A DNA stretch of 64,000 nucleotides from Halocynthiibacter styelae. GTDB taxonomy: Bacteria > Pseudomonadota > Alphaproteobacteria > Rhodobacterales > Rhodobacteraceae. Location: NCBI RefSeq assembly GCF_016123485.1, contig NZ_JADCKQ010000001.1:186001-250000 (forward strand), written 5' to 3'. Shown here one piece after another: positions 37,238 to 45,959 of this stretch (position 1 is the first letter of the stretch; each line of letters opens with the position of its first letter). The position numbers were made by a program, and so were the translations under genes. Under the pieces are notes generated by a model that searched no databases, was not told where the DNA came from, and was given only the letters and a program-made list of their open reading frames with translations.

Positions 37238-37531
37238 TTACTGTGGGTCGGGCAAACCAGCAGGGTCAGGCTGACCAGTTGGATCACGTGGACGGTCATC
37301 ATCATCCCAGGGATCGCAGTTTTCATAGGATGGGTCGCAACCTTCATCAATCGGTTCACAGGATGTGGATGTTGAATCCAGCTCATAGCCACCTGTACAC
37401 CCCGTTGCGACACCCAGTTTATTGAATATCGGCTCCGGATGTATGATCGGCCGGGGTTCTGGTTGCTGTGCACATGCTCCCAAAACAAAAACTAAACTTG
37501 TTACAACTGCTGTAAGTTTTCTATTGCTCAT
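37238..37531 (-). CDS. Small Asp/Pro-rich putative lipoprotein
   Basis: The 97-residue protein has a signal peptide and lipobox (LVFVLGAC, Cys20), so it is probably lipid-anchored. The mature part has four further cysteines (CTGGYELDSTSTSC, GCDPSYENC) and a disordered acidic Asp/Pro tail (DPWDDDDRPRD then PDPAGLPDP). It matches no family I recognise. It is divergent from the LysR gene, with a strong inverted repeat between them. Confidence 0.65.
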   Translation of the reverse strand: MSNRKLTAVVTSLVFVLGACAQQPEPRPIIHPEPIFNKLGVATGCTGGYELDSTSTSCEPIDEGCDPSYENCDPWDDDDRPRDPTGQPDPAGLPDPQ

Positions 37532-37582
37532 TGGCTTATTCCTGATTTTTCGCGTCCGGCCTGTTTCAGTTGAGTAAATGCA

Positions 37583-37654
37583 ACCTGCTGTCTGTCAAAA
37601 CAGAGCTGGCAGCCCCTGTACGACCGGTCGCATTACGGAGGACAGACAGCAGGT
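37583..37654. repeat. 14-bp inverted repeat enclosing a 10-base palindrome
   Basis: ACCTGCTGTCTGTC (37583-37596) is repeated inverted as GACAGACAGCAGGT (37641-37654), perfect over 14 bp with 44 bases between. Inside, CGACCGGTCG (37621-37630) is itself a perfect palindrome. The element lies between the divergent lipoprotein and LysR genes. Confidence 0.85.
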
Positions 37655-37755
37655 CTTGCTTGCGCTTCTTTCCTATAACGTGTCAGCATCAGGCAAATAA
37701 GAACGCATGATGCAGGAGGATCCTGCAAATTTGCATGACATGACTGAGGAAACAT

Positions 37756-38646
37756 ATGCACCCGGATTGGAGCCATCTGAAAATTGTTCTGGCCATTCAT
37801 CGCGCCGGTAATCTGACCGCTGCCGCACGGTTGTTGCATATGGATCAGACAACCGTCGGCCGGAGGTTGTCGGCGCTTGAGGCACAGCTTGGCGCGACAT
37901 TGTTTGTACGTTCAAAAAACGGGTTCTCGGTGACAAGACAGGGGGAACTGGTCACCACACACGCGCTGGCCATAGAGAAAACCGTTTCTCAAATGCAAAA
38001 CGACCTGATCAGCGACGACGAAGGTGTTACCGGAATTTTGCGCCTGCAGGGAAATGTCTGGATGCTGGAACGATTGGCGGAGACCGAAGTTCATACGCTT
38101 TTGGCTGACCATTCCCAGCTGGAACTGCGCCTGTCAGGTCGCCTGCCCCCGGCAAGCCTGTCCGGTGAGGCCACGATATCGCTTTGGTTTGATGCGCCTG
38201 CGGTCCACTCTGGCTTCACGACCCCCCTGTGTTCTGTGCCCTATGGGGTGTTTGAATCGATCACGTCACCACCTGCCCCGGACCGATGGGTCATGTTTAA
38301 AGATGATGAAGTCACCGGCCCAAGCATTGCGCATGAAATCCGCCGTCGGATTGGCCCGGACAGAACTGTTCGCATGACGGCGACGGACGCAAGCCTGCTG
38401 CACGGGGCGATACGCAATGGTGTTGGACGCGGGATCCTTCCGTGGTGCCTGGCCAGGGAAGATCCGGAACTGCACTGCCTGTCCGGTGACAGGCCCGAAG
38501 TCGAACGCCAGCTGTTTGCGCACCTGCATCCGGACACCGTAGATACCAAACGGGTTCAACTTGTCCTGAACTGGCTGCGCCGGGTTTTACCGCCTTTGCT
38601 TATGAGCCGGGATGCAGCGGAACACACGCGGCCGAAATGGAAATAG
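37756..38646 (+). CDS. LysR-family transcriptional regulator
   Basis: The 296-residue protein has the LysR winged helix at the N-terminus (WSHLKIVLAIHRAGNLTAAARLLHMDQTTVGRRLSALE split by the recognition helix; FVRSKNGFSVTRQGE wing). The substrate-binding-like domain is more divergent. The DQTTVGRRLSALE recognition helix is of the type in regulators that act beside short-chain or lipoprotein genes, but the target is unknown. It could control the divergent small lipoprotein or itself through the inverted repeat upstream. Confidence 0.85.
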   Translation: MHPDWSHLKIVLAIHRAGNLTAAARLLHMDQTTVGRRLSALEAQLGATLFVRSKNGFSVTRQGELVTTHALAIEKTVSQMQNDLISDDEGVTGILRLQGNVWMLERLAETEVHTLLADHSQLELRLSGRLPPASLSGEATISLWFDAPAVHSGFTTPLCSVPYGVFESITSPPAPDRWVMFKDDEVTGPSIAHEIRRRIGPDRTVRMTATDASLLHGAIRNGVGRGILPWCLAREDPELHCLSGDRPEVERQLFAHLHPDTVDTKRVQLVLNWLRRVLPPLLMSRDAAEHTRPKWK

Positions 38647-38656
38647 CGCGCGGGTT

Positions 38657-40390
38657 TTAATTGATCGATGTCAGGATCTGAGAGAATTCATCAAGGTCCT
38701 GACAAGGATATACGCCTGCGTCACGCAGGGCATCGGTAACATCAACCGGAAGGCCGGTGTTGCTGTCTTGCGGCACTTCATTCAGGCGCCCGCCGATAAA
38801 AACCGGACGAGACAGACCTTCTTTTTCAAGCGCGGACAGCAGTTCCTTTGTGCTGCGAAGGGCCACACCGTTCCAGGTGGAAAGTGCTATAATATCAGCA
38901 TCCTGAGCAAGCGCGGCAAGGTCTGACATATTGGCAGAAACACCGCCATCCACAACCGTCAGATCGCAGGTTTCAAACACCATATCCATCAGGATTTTGG
39001 CATGTTCATGCACGTCGCCACAGGCGGTCAGAATACGAAGCTTCTGCTTTGCCAGATCTTTCAGACGCACACCTGTTTCGCTGTTGCTGATCTTTTCAGC
39101 TTTTTCACGCAGCTCAAGAAATGTTGTGGCCGGAACGATGGGGGTCTTTGCACCAAATCGGGCTTCAATTTCTCGCGCGCCCATACGACGCAGGGCAAGC
39201 AACATCTGAAACGGATCCTGTGTATCCACGCCGCCGTCTTCCAGACCCTGCATGGCCTTCTGTGCAAACGCCTGTGCGTCCGTCAGAATTTCATCCCGGA
39301 CCTGCGCGACTGCATTCAGATCCATCAAAGGACCAAACCCAGGGGCAAGCGTGGCCAGACGTGCAAGGTTCAACTGCGCATCAATCACCTCATCCGGGGC
39401 CGGAATGCGGGTGTTTTCAGTGACTGGTACCGGGTTTACAGCATGACCAGAGGGCAGATGATTTTGTGCAAGAATGTCGGGTAGAAGATAGCTGGCGAGG
39501 CTTGCATAATTTTCTGCCGCATCGCCTTCATATAGCACGGTAGCGCCATAAACCTGCGACCCGGGCGTATCCCCGAGAACCTGTGTCAGGGCCTGTTGGA
39601 AGGCAATACGTGTGACCGGATCGGTGAAGTGATGCCCATAACACACTGTATAGGCCGCGCCGCAAAGCGTTGATACAATGTGTTTTTCCACCATAGCCAT
39701 GCCAAGGGCGGAACAGAGATCATGGAAGGATGCCGCAAACCCATCGTCAAGATTGGAATGCACCAGAACCTCAATCTCTTGCGCTGCGATCAGGCCCAGG
39801 GCGCGAACCGTTTCTGCGGTGGCGGCGATGTCATCGTTATCCCCTGGCAGGCGGAAGGTGAAATACTGGCCAAGGTTGCCAAGGGTCGTTGCGCCTGCGG
39901 CCAGCGCATATTTTGCGTTCTCAAAGGCCCCGGGAAAGCCCAGCATGAAATCGCCAAAATGCATGGCGGCGGGCACGGTTTCTGTGATGCGGCGGAAATC
40001 GTCAGGGCCATCAAGGATAACACCGGTGCCACGCATTCCCCCTGCCCGATCCGCCACTTTATGGCCCATGGACCAATCAAGACACATGCCAAAGCGATCA
40101 ATACGCACGCCTTTTTCAGCACAGGTTTTGTGAATATCACGCAGCGCATCCAAAGTGGTTTCAAGGGAACGATAACCAAGATGGGCGTGCTGCATGACAC
40201 GGCCCTCTGACATCATACGACGTTTGTATTCTGCTTCTGAGGTTACCTGAAACGCCCGCTGAAAGGCAGATGGTTCTACCTTCCATTCCTGCGCGGCGGC
40301 ACGGCCCTCAGCCAACAGATCAGCACCCCGGGGCAAATCACCCTGCCCCAGAAGCGCGTCATGTTCAATTGGATCAGGCAAAGAGCTCAT
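38657..40390 (-). CDS. Cobalamin-binding-domain protein, mutase-like, last gene of suf operon
   Basis: Start MSSLPDP at 40390 overlaps the sufS stop by 17 bases; the protein has 577 residues. The C-terminal part (about residue 450 on) looks like a B12-binding Rossmann domain: RILTACGDVHEHAKILM resembles the DxHxxG motif (Asp and lower-ligand His kept, final Gly replaced by Ala), followed by DIIALSTWNG and VFIGGRLNEVP. The N-terminal 400 or so residues look like a TIM-barrel catalytic domain, faintly like glutamate mutase E (GAFENAKYALAAGATTLGN, YGHHFTDP). Reaction unknown. Its place in a Fe-S assembly operon is unexpected. Confidence 0.6.
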   Translation of the reverse strand: MSSLPDPIEHDALLGQGDLPRGADLLAEGRAAAQEWKVEPSAFQRAFQVTSEAEYKRRMMSEGRVMQHAHLGYRSLETTLDALRDIHKTCAEKGVRIDRFGMCLDWSMGHKVADRAGGMRGTGVILDGPDDFRRITETVPAAMHFGDFMLGFPGAFENAKYALAAGATTLGNLGQYFTFRLPGDNDDIAATAETVRALGLIAAQEIEVLVHSNLDDGFAASFHDLCSALGMAMVEKHIVSTLCGAAYTVCYGHHFTDPVTRIAFQQALTQVLGDTPGSQVYGATVLYEGDAAENYASLASYLLPDILAQNHLPSGHAVNPVPVTENTRIPAPDEVIDAQLNLARLATLAPGFGPLMDLNAVAQVRDEILTDAQAFAQKAMQGLEDGGVDTQDPFQMLLALRRMGAREIEARFGAKTPIVPATTFLELREKAEKISNSETGVRLKDLAKQKLRILTACGDVHEHAKILMDMVFETCDLTVVDGGVSANMSDLAALAQDADIIALSTWNGVALRSTKELLSALEKEGLSRPVFIGGRLNEVPQDSNTGLPVDVTDALRDAGVYPCQDLDEFSQILTSIN

Positions 40391-41591
40391 GACAAAGTTC
40401 CAGCGCATCGACGAGCGTATCAACTTCGGCTTCTGTATTATAAAGCGCAAAGCTTGCACGCGCTGTCGCTGGTACGCCAAGATGTTCCATCAGAGGTTGG
40501 GCACAGTGATGACCTGCACGCACGGCCACACCGCGTTTGTCCAGCACGGTAGACAGGTCATGGGCATGCGCTGCACCTTCCATAGTGAACGAGAAAATCG
40601 CGCCCTTGGTTGCAGAATTGCCCTGCACGTTCAGCCAGTTGAGGCCATCCAGTTTTGTGCGCGCATAATCCCGCAGTTGGCGTTCATGAGCTGCGACATT
40701 ATCCATGCCCAGATCCATCAGATATTCAAGTGCCGCGCCAAGCCCTATCATCTGAACGATACCTGGCGTGCCCGCTTCAAATTTCATGGGTGGATCATTG
40801 TAGGTCACCGTATCACGGGACACTTCGCGGATCATATCGCCACCGCCCATGAAAGGCTGCATCTCTGCCATACGTTCCTTGCGCGCATAGATCGCGCCGG
40901 AACTGGACGGGCCATAAAGCTTGTGGCCTGTAATGGCGAAGAAATCACAGCCGATGTCTTTCACATTCACCGGCATATGGACTGAGGATTGCGACCCATC
41001 AACCATAACCGGAATTTCTCGATCACGTGCGAAATCACAGATGGTTTTCACATCCACAACCGTGCCCAGAACATTGGACATATGCGTGATCGAGATCAGC
41101 TTTGTCTTATCCGTTACCGCGTCGATCACACGTTGTGGATCGAGATCACCGTTGCTGTCGATTTCCACCCATTTGATCACGACACCCAGACGTTCACGCA
41201 GGAAATGCCAGGGCACGATATTGGCGTGATGTTCCATGACAGACAAGATGATCTCATCCCCCGCCTGCAGGTTCGCAGCCCCCCAGCCATAGGCCACCAT
41301 ATTGATGCCCTCAGTGGTGCCGGAATTCATGATAATTTCATCTTCTTCCGCACCAAGAAAACGTGCAATCGTGCCACGCACTGCTTCGTATTTCTCGGTC
41401 GCGAGATTGGACAGATAGTGAAGCCCGCGATGAACGTTGGCGTATTCTTCGCCGTAGCCGCGCGTGACTGCATCAATCACCACCTGCGGTTTTTGCGCGG
41501 ATGCACCATTATCAAGGTAGGTCAGCGGCTTACCGTTTACCTGACGCGACAGGATCGGAAAATCAGTGCGGATTTTTTCGACGTCATACAT
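40374..41591 (-). CDS. sufS: Cysteine desulfurase SufS (group II)
   Basis: Starting at MYDVEKIRTDFPILSRQ (41591) gives 405 residues. The PLP lysine is in FFAITGHKLYGPSSSG and the catalytic cysteine in RAGHHCAQPLMEHLG, the short RxGHHCAQP loop of group II SufS enzymes that need SufE as sulfur acceptor. NNGSGASAQKPQ-type N-terminus (YLDNGASAQKPQ) fits. It supplies persulfide sulfur to SufBCD. Five bases after a Yip1 gene; no sufE is seen in this window. A second, group I desulfurase lies near the start of the same operon. Confidence 0.95.
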   Translation of the reverse strand: MYDVEKIRTDFPILSRQVNGKPLTYLDNGASAQKPQVVIDAVTRGYGEEYANVHRGLHYLSNLATEKYEAVRGTIARFLGAEEDEIIMNSGTTEGINMVAYGWGAANLQAGDEIILSVMEHHANIVPWHFLRERLGVVIKWVEIDSNGDLDPQRVIDAVTDKTKLISITHMSNVLGTVVDVKTICDFARDREIPVMVDGSQSSVHMPVNVKDIGCDFFAITGHKLYGPSSSGAIYARKERMAEMQPFMGGGDMIREVSRDTVTYNDPPMKFEAGTPGIVQMIGLGAALEYLMDLGMDNVAAHERQLRDYARTKLDGLNWLNVQGNSATKGAIFSFTMEGAAHAHDLSTVLDKRGVAVRAGHHCAQPLMEHLGVPATARASFALYNTEAEVDTLVDALELCHELFA

Positions 41592-41595
41592 GGAT

Positions 41596-42195
41596 TCAGA
41601 CACCTTCCAGAGGCACAAGGCCCAGAGAGATCATCAATGGCGCAAGCGCAAAGCTGATCAGAATTACTGCAACGCAACCCCAGAGGAAAACCACCAGAGC
41701 CGACTTAAAACCGTGCACTTCAGCGACGAACTGGCACAACTGCCAGATCAGAACGACCAGCGTGCTGAGGCCGAACATGACAGCAAACGCCGGTGATACA
41801 AGCGCAATCAGCAGCTGAAACAGGTTCAGAACGAACATAATCAATTGCTGAAAGATGATCATCGTCAGAACGTCGTCAAAACTGCCCTGCCCGCGTGCAA
41901 TTTTCCCGGCAACAACGGTTCCCAGAAACAACAAAAGCCCCTGGCTAAGCAAAAGGATCAAGCCCAGACGAAACGGGCTGATCTGGCTGGCCTCTGTTCC
42001 GTCAGGCAGTTGGGGCTGAGGCAGGAAAGACCCGGTGATATAGCTGACGACCACCGAAACCGTGCAGGTAAACAGCAGAAGCTGCCAAAGCGTTTGCCGC
42101 GAAATTCCAAGCGACAGAACCTGTGCCATCGCTGCGCGGGGTTCCTGAAAGCTGCGCAGAAACAACTGCCAGAGATAAGCAAAGGAAAGTTGCAT
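41596..42195 (-). CDS. Yip1-family membrane protein (second of pair)
   Basis: The 199-residue protein has five likely membrane spans (for example WQLLLFTCTVSVVVSYITG, LGLILLLSQGLLLFLGTVVAG, GCVAVILISFALAPLM). GQGSFDDVLTMIIFQQLIMFVLNLFQ resembles the Yip1 domain. It overlaps the preceding Yip1 gene by one base (TGATG-type junction). Function unknown; it may assist membrane processes or simply travel with suf genes in Rhodobacterales. Confidence 0.65.
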   Translation of the reverse strand: MQLSFAYLWQLFLRSFQEPRAAMAQVLSLGISRQTLWQLLLFTCTVSVVVSYITGSFLPQPQLPDGTEASQISPFRLGLILLLSQGLLLFLGTVVAGKIARGQGSFDDVLTMIIFQQLIMFVLNLFQLLIALVSPAFAVMFGLSTLVVLIWQLCQFVAEVHGFKSALVVFLWGCVAVILISFALAPLMISLGLVPLEGV

Positions 42196-42683
42196 CAGTC
42201 CGCCTTTGTGCGCATGTAAGCGATGCGCATTGCGATGGTGAAAAAGGTGATAAAGGCCACAAGCCAGACCAGGGCAACCAGTTGCAACTCATTGCTCTGC
42301 CCCATAATGCCTTCGGTCAGCCCGCGTAGTAAAAGCAGCGGCGTGGTCGCCAATGCCACCCAGAACAGCCCAAGCCGGATGTTCAGACCTGAAATCGCGG
42401 CAAAGGGGCGCGTGAGAACCCAGATCAGACCTGCCAGAATGTAGAACGCCAGCGGTGCCAGAAAGACGGCGCCCAGAAATCCACTGTAAACGAGGCTGGG
42501 AAAATTCCCCAGTTCGGGTTGCAATTCGGATTGGCGTGACCAGGCAGGCAACAGGCTGACGAAAACCATCAGCCCGAAGATGATCACATAAGTCAGTGCC
42601 AGGCCTTCGTCACCCTGCATGCGGCGTTCAAACACCTCACGCGGGCGACGGTAACTGGCCAGAATATCACGAGTGACGGACAT
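42195..42683 (-). CDS. Yip1-family membrane protein (first of pair)
   Basis: The 162-residue membrane protein has four likely spans (LTYVIIFGLMVFVSLLPAW, AVFLAPLAFYILAGLIWVL, LGLFWVALATTPLLLLRG, LVALVWLVAFITFFTIAM). The polar start ILASYRRPREVFERRMQGDEG is shared with Rhodobacterales Yip1-like proteins. It follows sufD by 19 bases. The pair with the next gene suggests an ancient duplication or a heteromeric membrane unit; the role is unknown. Confidence 0.65.
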   Translation of the reverse strand: MSVTRDILASYRRPREVFERRMQGDEGLALTYVIIFGLMVFVSLLPAWSRQSELQPELGNFPSLVYSGFLGAVFLAPLAFYILAGLIWVLTRPFAAISGLNIRLGLFWVALATTPLLLLRGLTEGIMGQSNELQLVALVWLVAFITFFTIAMRIAYMRTKAD

Positions 42684-42702
42684 TTCTGTTCCTTACGACA
42701 GG

Positions 42703-43986
42703 TTATGCGCGACGGCGTGCAAGCCAGGCTTCAAGCCGGGTCAACAGCAATTCACGAATAGCTTCATCTGCGACTTCGTCAATGGCTTCTGCAAGGAAAG
42801 CCAGCACCAGAAGGTCCTGGGCGTCTGCCGCAGGCACACCGCGAGACCGCAGATAGAACAGAGCTTCGTCATCAATCGCACCAACGGTTGACCCATGGGA
42901 ACAGGCCACGTCATCCGCGTAGATTTCCAGTTCAGGCTTTGCCAGGAAATTGCTGTCATCATCCAGAAGCAGGCCCTGGCTGATCTGATAACCATCGGTC
43001 TTCTGCGCGTCTGGTTTCACAAGGATTTTACCCTGGAAAACGCCGGTTGCCCCGTTGCGCAGCACTTTCTTAAACACCTGACGGCTTTCGCAATTCACCG
43101 CGTCATGGGTGACGAAAACGGTATCGTCGTGATGATAGCCCTGCGGTGCATTGCCATCACCTGCAGCAACGCCAGCCACATGTGCCAGTGCATTGTCGCC
43201 CTGAATATCCAGAACAACCTCGTTGCGGGTCAGCGTGCCATTCACGGTCATAGTAAAGCTGCGGAACTGGCTTTCTTCACCGGTGCGGGCGAAAATATGG
43301 GTTGCAGAATTGCGCACATGCTGACGGCCCTGGGTACGGACGTGGTGGAAAGAAGCGCGATCCGCGACATCCACTTCCATCACCGTATTGAAACGTGCTG
43401 CCGCCGGTCCGTTTTCAAGAACGGTGATCTCAGCGCCTTCTGCAAGCTTCACAACATGGTGGAGCATCGCATCAGAGGTATCTGACGCATAATGATAAAC
43501 CAATGAAATTGGCTTGCTCACTTTGCCAGCGACATTCAGCAGAATACCATCTTTGGCAGAAGCGGTGTTCAGGGTCGCCAGAGGGCGCGCAACCGGCGTC
43601 TGACCAGCGGTTTCCAGCGTGCCATACAGATCCTGCGCCCAGTGGATGTCAGCAGATGCTGCATCTTCCAGACGTTCAATTGTGACGCCTTCCAGGGACA
43701 GGTCATCAGATTGTGCCGCGTCATAAACACCGTCTACAAAAACGATCTTCAGGCGGTCGACTTCTGAAAACACCGGGGCTTCGCCGTAATCGACAAATTC
43801 CCCTGCCGGGGCCTCCGCCGCTGTCATTGCATCCGGACGGGTGTATTTCCAGTATTCATCGCGACGGCCAGGCAGACCAGCAGCCGCCAGACGGGCTTTC
43901 GCATCTTCACGCGCCGCGAGCGTCCAGCCTGTGGTCACGGGGATATCCGCAACCAGCTGGGTGTTTTTTGTTTCCGCAACAGCCAT
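42703..43986 (-). CDS. sufD: Fe-S cluster scaffold subunit SufD
   Basis: The 427-residue protein has the SufB/SufD beta-helix core. QGKILVKPDAQKTDGYQ, LDDDSNFLAKPELEIYADDVACSHGSTVGAIDDE (in two blocks) and FYLRSRGVPAADAQDLLV carry the conserved His of SufD (in CSHGSTVG). With SufB and SufC it forms the SufBC2D scaffold. The start overlaps the sufC stop by one base (TAATG). Confidence 0.95.
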   Translation of the reverse strand: MAVAETKNTQLVADIPVTTGWTLAAREDAKARLAAAGLPGRRDEYWKYTRPDAMTAAEAPAGEFVDYGEAPVFSEVDRLKIVFVDGVYDAAQSDDLSLEGVTIERLEDAASADIHWAQDLYGTLETAGQTPVARPLATLNTASAKDGILLNVAGKVSKPISLVYHYASDTSDAMLHHVVKLAEGAEITVLENGPAAARFNTVMEVDVADRASFHHVRTQGRQHVRNSATHIFARTGEESQFRSFTMTVNGTLTRNEVVLDIQGDNALAHVAGVAAGDGNAPQGYHHDDTVFVTHDAVNCESRQVFKKVLRNGATGVFQGKILVKPDAQKTDGYQISQGLLLDDDSNFLAKPELEIYADDVACSHGSTVGAIDDEALFYLRSRGVPAADAQDLLVLAFLAEAIDEVADEAIRELLLTRLEAWLARRRA

Positions 43987-44741
43987 TATGCCATCTCCGC
44001 CAGCAGATCTGCGTAACCGTTGTTTTCAACTTCCAGGGCCAGCTCTGGTCCGCCGGTTTTGATGATACGGCCTTCAGCCATGATGTGCACAACATCCGGT
44101 TTGATGTGGTCCAGCAGGCGTTGATAGTGGGTGATCACAAGGAAAGAACGGCCTTCGTCACGCAGCGCGTTGACGCCTTCAGACACAAGTTTCATCGCGT
44201 CAACATCAAGACCAGAGTCGGTTTCATCCAGGATGCACATCTTTGGTTCAAGCATGGCCATCTGCAGGATTTCGTTACGCTTTTTCTCACCACCAGAGAA
44301 ACCGACATTGACCGGGCGTTTCAGCATGTCACCGTCGATTTTCAGGGTTTTCGCCTTGGCGCGGACCACTTTCAGGAAATCAGCTGCGGACAGTTCTTCT
44401 TCGCCACGGGCCTTGCGCTGTGCGTTAACGGCAGTGCGCAGGAAGGTCATGTTACCAACGCCTGGAATCTCAACCGGGTATTGGAATGCCAGGAACAGAC
44501 CGGCTGCCGCACGTTCTTCCGCCTCCAGTTCCAGGATGTCTTCGCCGTCAAGCGTCGCGCTGCCTTCTGTCACCTCATAGCCATCGCGACCGGACAACAC
44601 GTAAGACAGTGTGGATTTACCAGAACCATTCGGGCCCATGATGGCGTGAACTTTGCCCGGCTCAAGCTTCAGATCGACCCCTTTGAGGATCTTCTTACCA
44701 TCATCTTCAAGTTCGGCGTGCAGGTTTTTGATTTCAAGCAT
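43986..44741 (-). CDS. sufC: Fe-S assembly ATPase SufC
   Basis: The 251-residue ABC-type ATPase has GPNGSGKSTLSYVLSG (Walker A), VGFSGGEKKRNEILQM (SufC signature in place of LSGGQ), MCILDETDSGLDVDAM (Walker B and D-loop) and LVITHYQRLL (switch His). It powers cluster assembly on SufB/SufD. It follows a 139-base gap from the upstream membrane protein gene, which contains a weak terminator-like hairpin. Confidence 0.97.
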   Translation of the reverse strand: MLEIKNLHAELEDDGKKILKGVDLKLEPGKVHAIMGPNGSGKSTLSYVLSGRDGYEVTEGSATLDGEDILELEAEERAAAGLFLAFQYPVEIPGVGNMTFLRTAVNAQRKARGEEELSAADFLKVVRAKAKTLKIDGDMLKRPVNVGFSGGEKKRNEILQMAMLEPKMCILDETDSGLDVDAMKLVSEGVNALRDEGRSFLVITHYQRLLDHIKPDVVHIMAEGRIIKTGGPELALEVENNGYADLLAEMA

Positions 44742-44837
44742 ATTTTCTTCTTTCGTCAGCGCGCCATGCGCGGGTTATAACAGCTAAAAACACGCAGGCC
44801 AGGGGCCGCGTGTTCACAGGATTTCAGAAACACAGAA

Positions 44838-44854
44838 AGCCCGCGGAACGGGCT
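44838..44854 (-). terminator. Weak terminator-like hairpin inside suf operon
   Basis: On the minus strand AGCCCG-TTCCG-CGGGCT (44838-44854) is followed by TTCTGTGTTTC, between the 44881 gene stop and sufC. The U-tract is poor, so it may only attenuate read-through to sufCD. Confidence 0.4.
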
Positions 44855-44880
44855 GAACTGTGTCAGGTTTTCAGATGGGG

Positions 44881-45483
44881 TCAGAAGGACTGCGCGGTTG
44901 TCACTGCGACGGTGTCTTCTGTGGGCAATACGGCGCCCTCTGCCAGTTGTGTTTCGGCAGGTTGCACGATCTGCGGCGCGTAAAGCGCAGTCCAGACCGT
45001 TGGAAATTGTGTTTCGAACTGTGCTTCGCCGACAAACATTGCCCCGAAGCCCACAGCAAAAGCCATCAGCCGTGCAGGTGTGAAGATCTGAAACAGCAGA
45101 ACCAAAAGCGCCGCCACACCAATCGCAGCCCAAAGCGGCCCGCTGGTGGATTGCAGCGCTGTTGTCAGTGTCTCGGGCAAGGCGATGAAGGGTATGCGGC
45201 CGGCGGAATACATCTGAAACAATGCGACGTTGGCTGTCAGAACCGCCCCCGCGCCCATCAGAAGCGCCAGAGGCATGCCAAGCATACGCTGGATCAGTGG
45301 TTTCTTCACAGCCATTGCCTGGCTTTGCGAAAGCTGCAATCCCTTGCCGGTTTTGCCTTTGGATACGCGTTTGCTGGTATCTGCTGCACCGATCAGGGTT
45401 TGGCCCATCAGATTGGGACCGGTACCCTTGTTGATCCGCGCGAGGCGTTGATTGAAGATATTTTGCTGATCGGCCATCGCCAT
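44881..45483 (-). CDS. Uncharacterised membrane protein in suf operon
   Basis: Starting at MAMADQQNIFNQRLARI (45483; the alternative Met is two codons on) gives 200 residues. A charged N-terminus is followed by two to three hydrophobic spans (GMPLALLMGAGAVLTANVAL, AAIGVAALLVLLFQIF, AFAVGFGAMFVGEAQF) and an acidic C-terminal tail. The longer open frame to 45615 lacks a plausible ribosome site. No family recognised. It is placed between ybjQ and sufC, so it is probably cotranscribed with the Fe-S genes. Confidence 0.6.
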   Translation of the reverse strand: MAMADQQNIFNQRLARINKGTGPNLMGQTLIGAADTSKRVSKGKTGKGLQLSQSQAMAVKKPLIQRMLGMPLALLMGAGAVLTANVALFQMYSAGRIPFIALPETLTTALQSTSGPLWAAIGVAALLVLLFQIFTPARLMAFAVGFGAMFVGEAQFETQFPTVWTALYAPQIVQPAETQLAEGAVLPTEDTVAVTTAQSF

Positions 45484-45647
45484 GACATCTGTTCCCACTG
45501 CCCACGTTTGCGTTAACAGATTGAGTGAAACTGTGGCGGAAACATGACCTCGCGAAGGTAATTGTTTCGCAAAACGCAAAAATACCACCTTCCCCGACGT
45601 CAGGTTTCCCGGCAATCGGGAGGGATATGAGATCAGCAGAAAACACG

Positions 45648-45959
45648 TCAGACAGAGACCGCAGTGCCGGAAGCAGAGACCATCAGCATGCTTTGGCCAA
45701 CGACTTCGTAATCAAGATCAACGCCGACAACCGCATTGGCGCCTTTGTCCGCCGCGCGTTCTTCAAGTTCACGCAAAGCGGTTTCACGGGCATCCTGGAG
45801 TTTGCTTTCATAAGCACCAGAACGGCCGCCAACGATGTCGGTGATCGAGGCAAACACATCGCGCACAACATTCGCGCCCATAATCGCCTCACCCACAACA
45901 ATGCCGTGGTAGGAACGAATAGGTTTGCCTTCGATGGTTGGTGTGGTTGTGACGATCAT
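45648..45959 (-). CDS. YbjQ/UPF0145 family protein
   Basis: The 103-residue protein starts [26 protein letters not shown], the hallmark of the UPF0145 (heavy-metal-binding YbjQ) family. It continues with [25 protein letters not shown] and an S/T-rich beta end ([10 protein letters not shown]). YbjQ proteins form pentameric rings of unknown function. It overlaps the upstream small gene by four bases. Confidence 0.88.
   Translation of the reverse strand: MIVTTTPTIEGKPIRSYHGIVVGEAIMGANVVRDVFASITDIVGGRSGAYESKLQDARETALRELEERAADKGANAVVGVDLDYEVVGQSMLMVSASGTAVSV

Noticed and set aside
40391-40480. Longer start or a cobalamin riboswitch ahead of the B12-domain gene
   Set aside because: The region is sufS coding sequence; no B12-box was seen, and the in-frame extension merely translates sufS in another frame.
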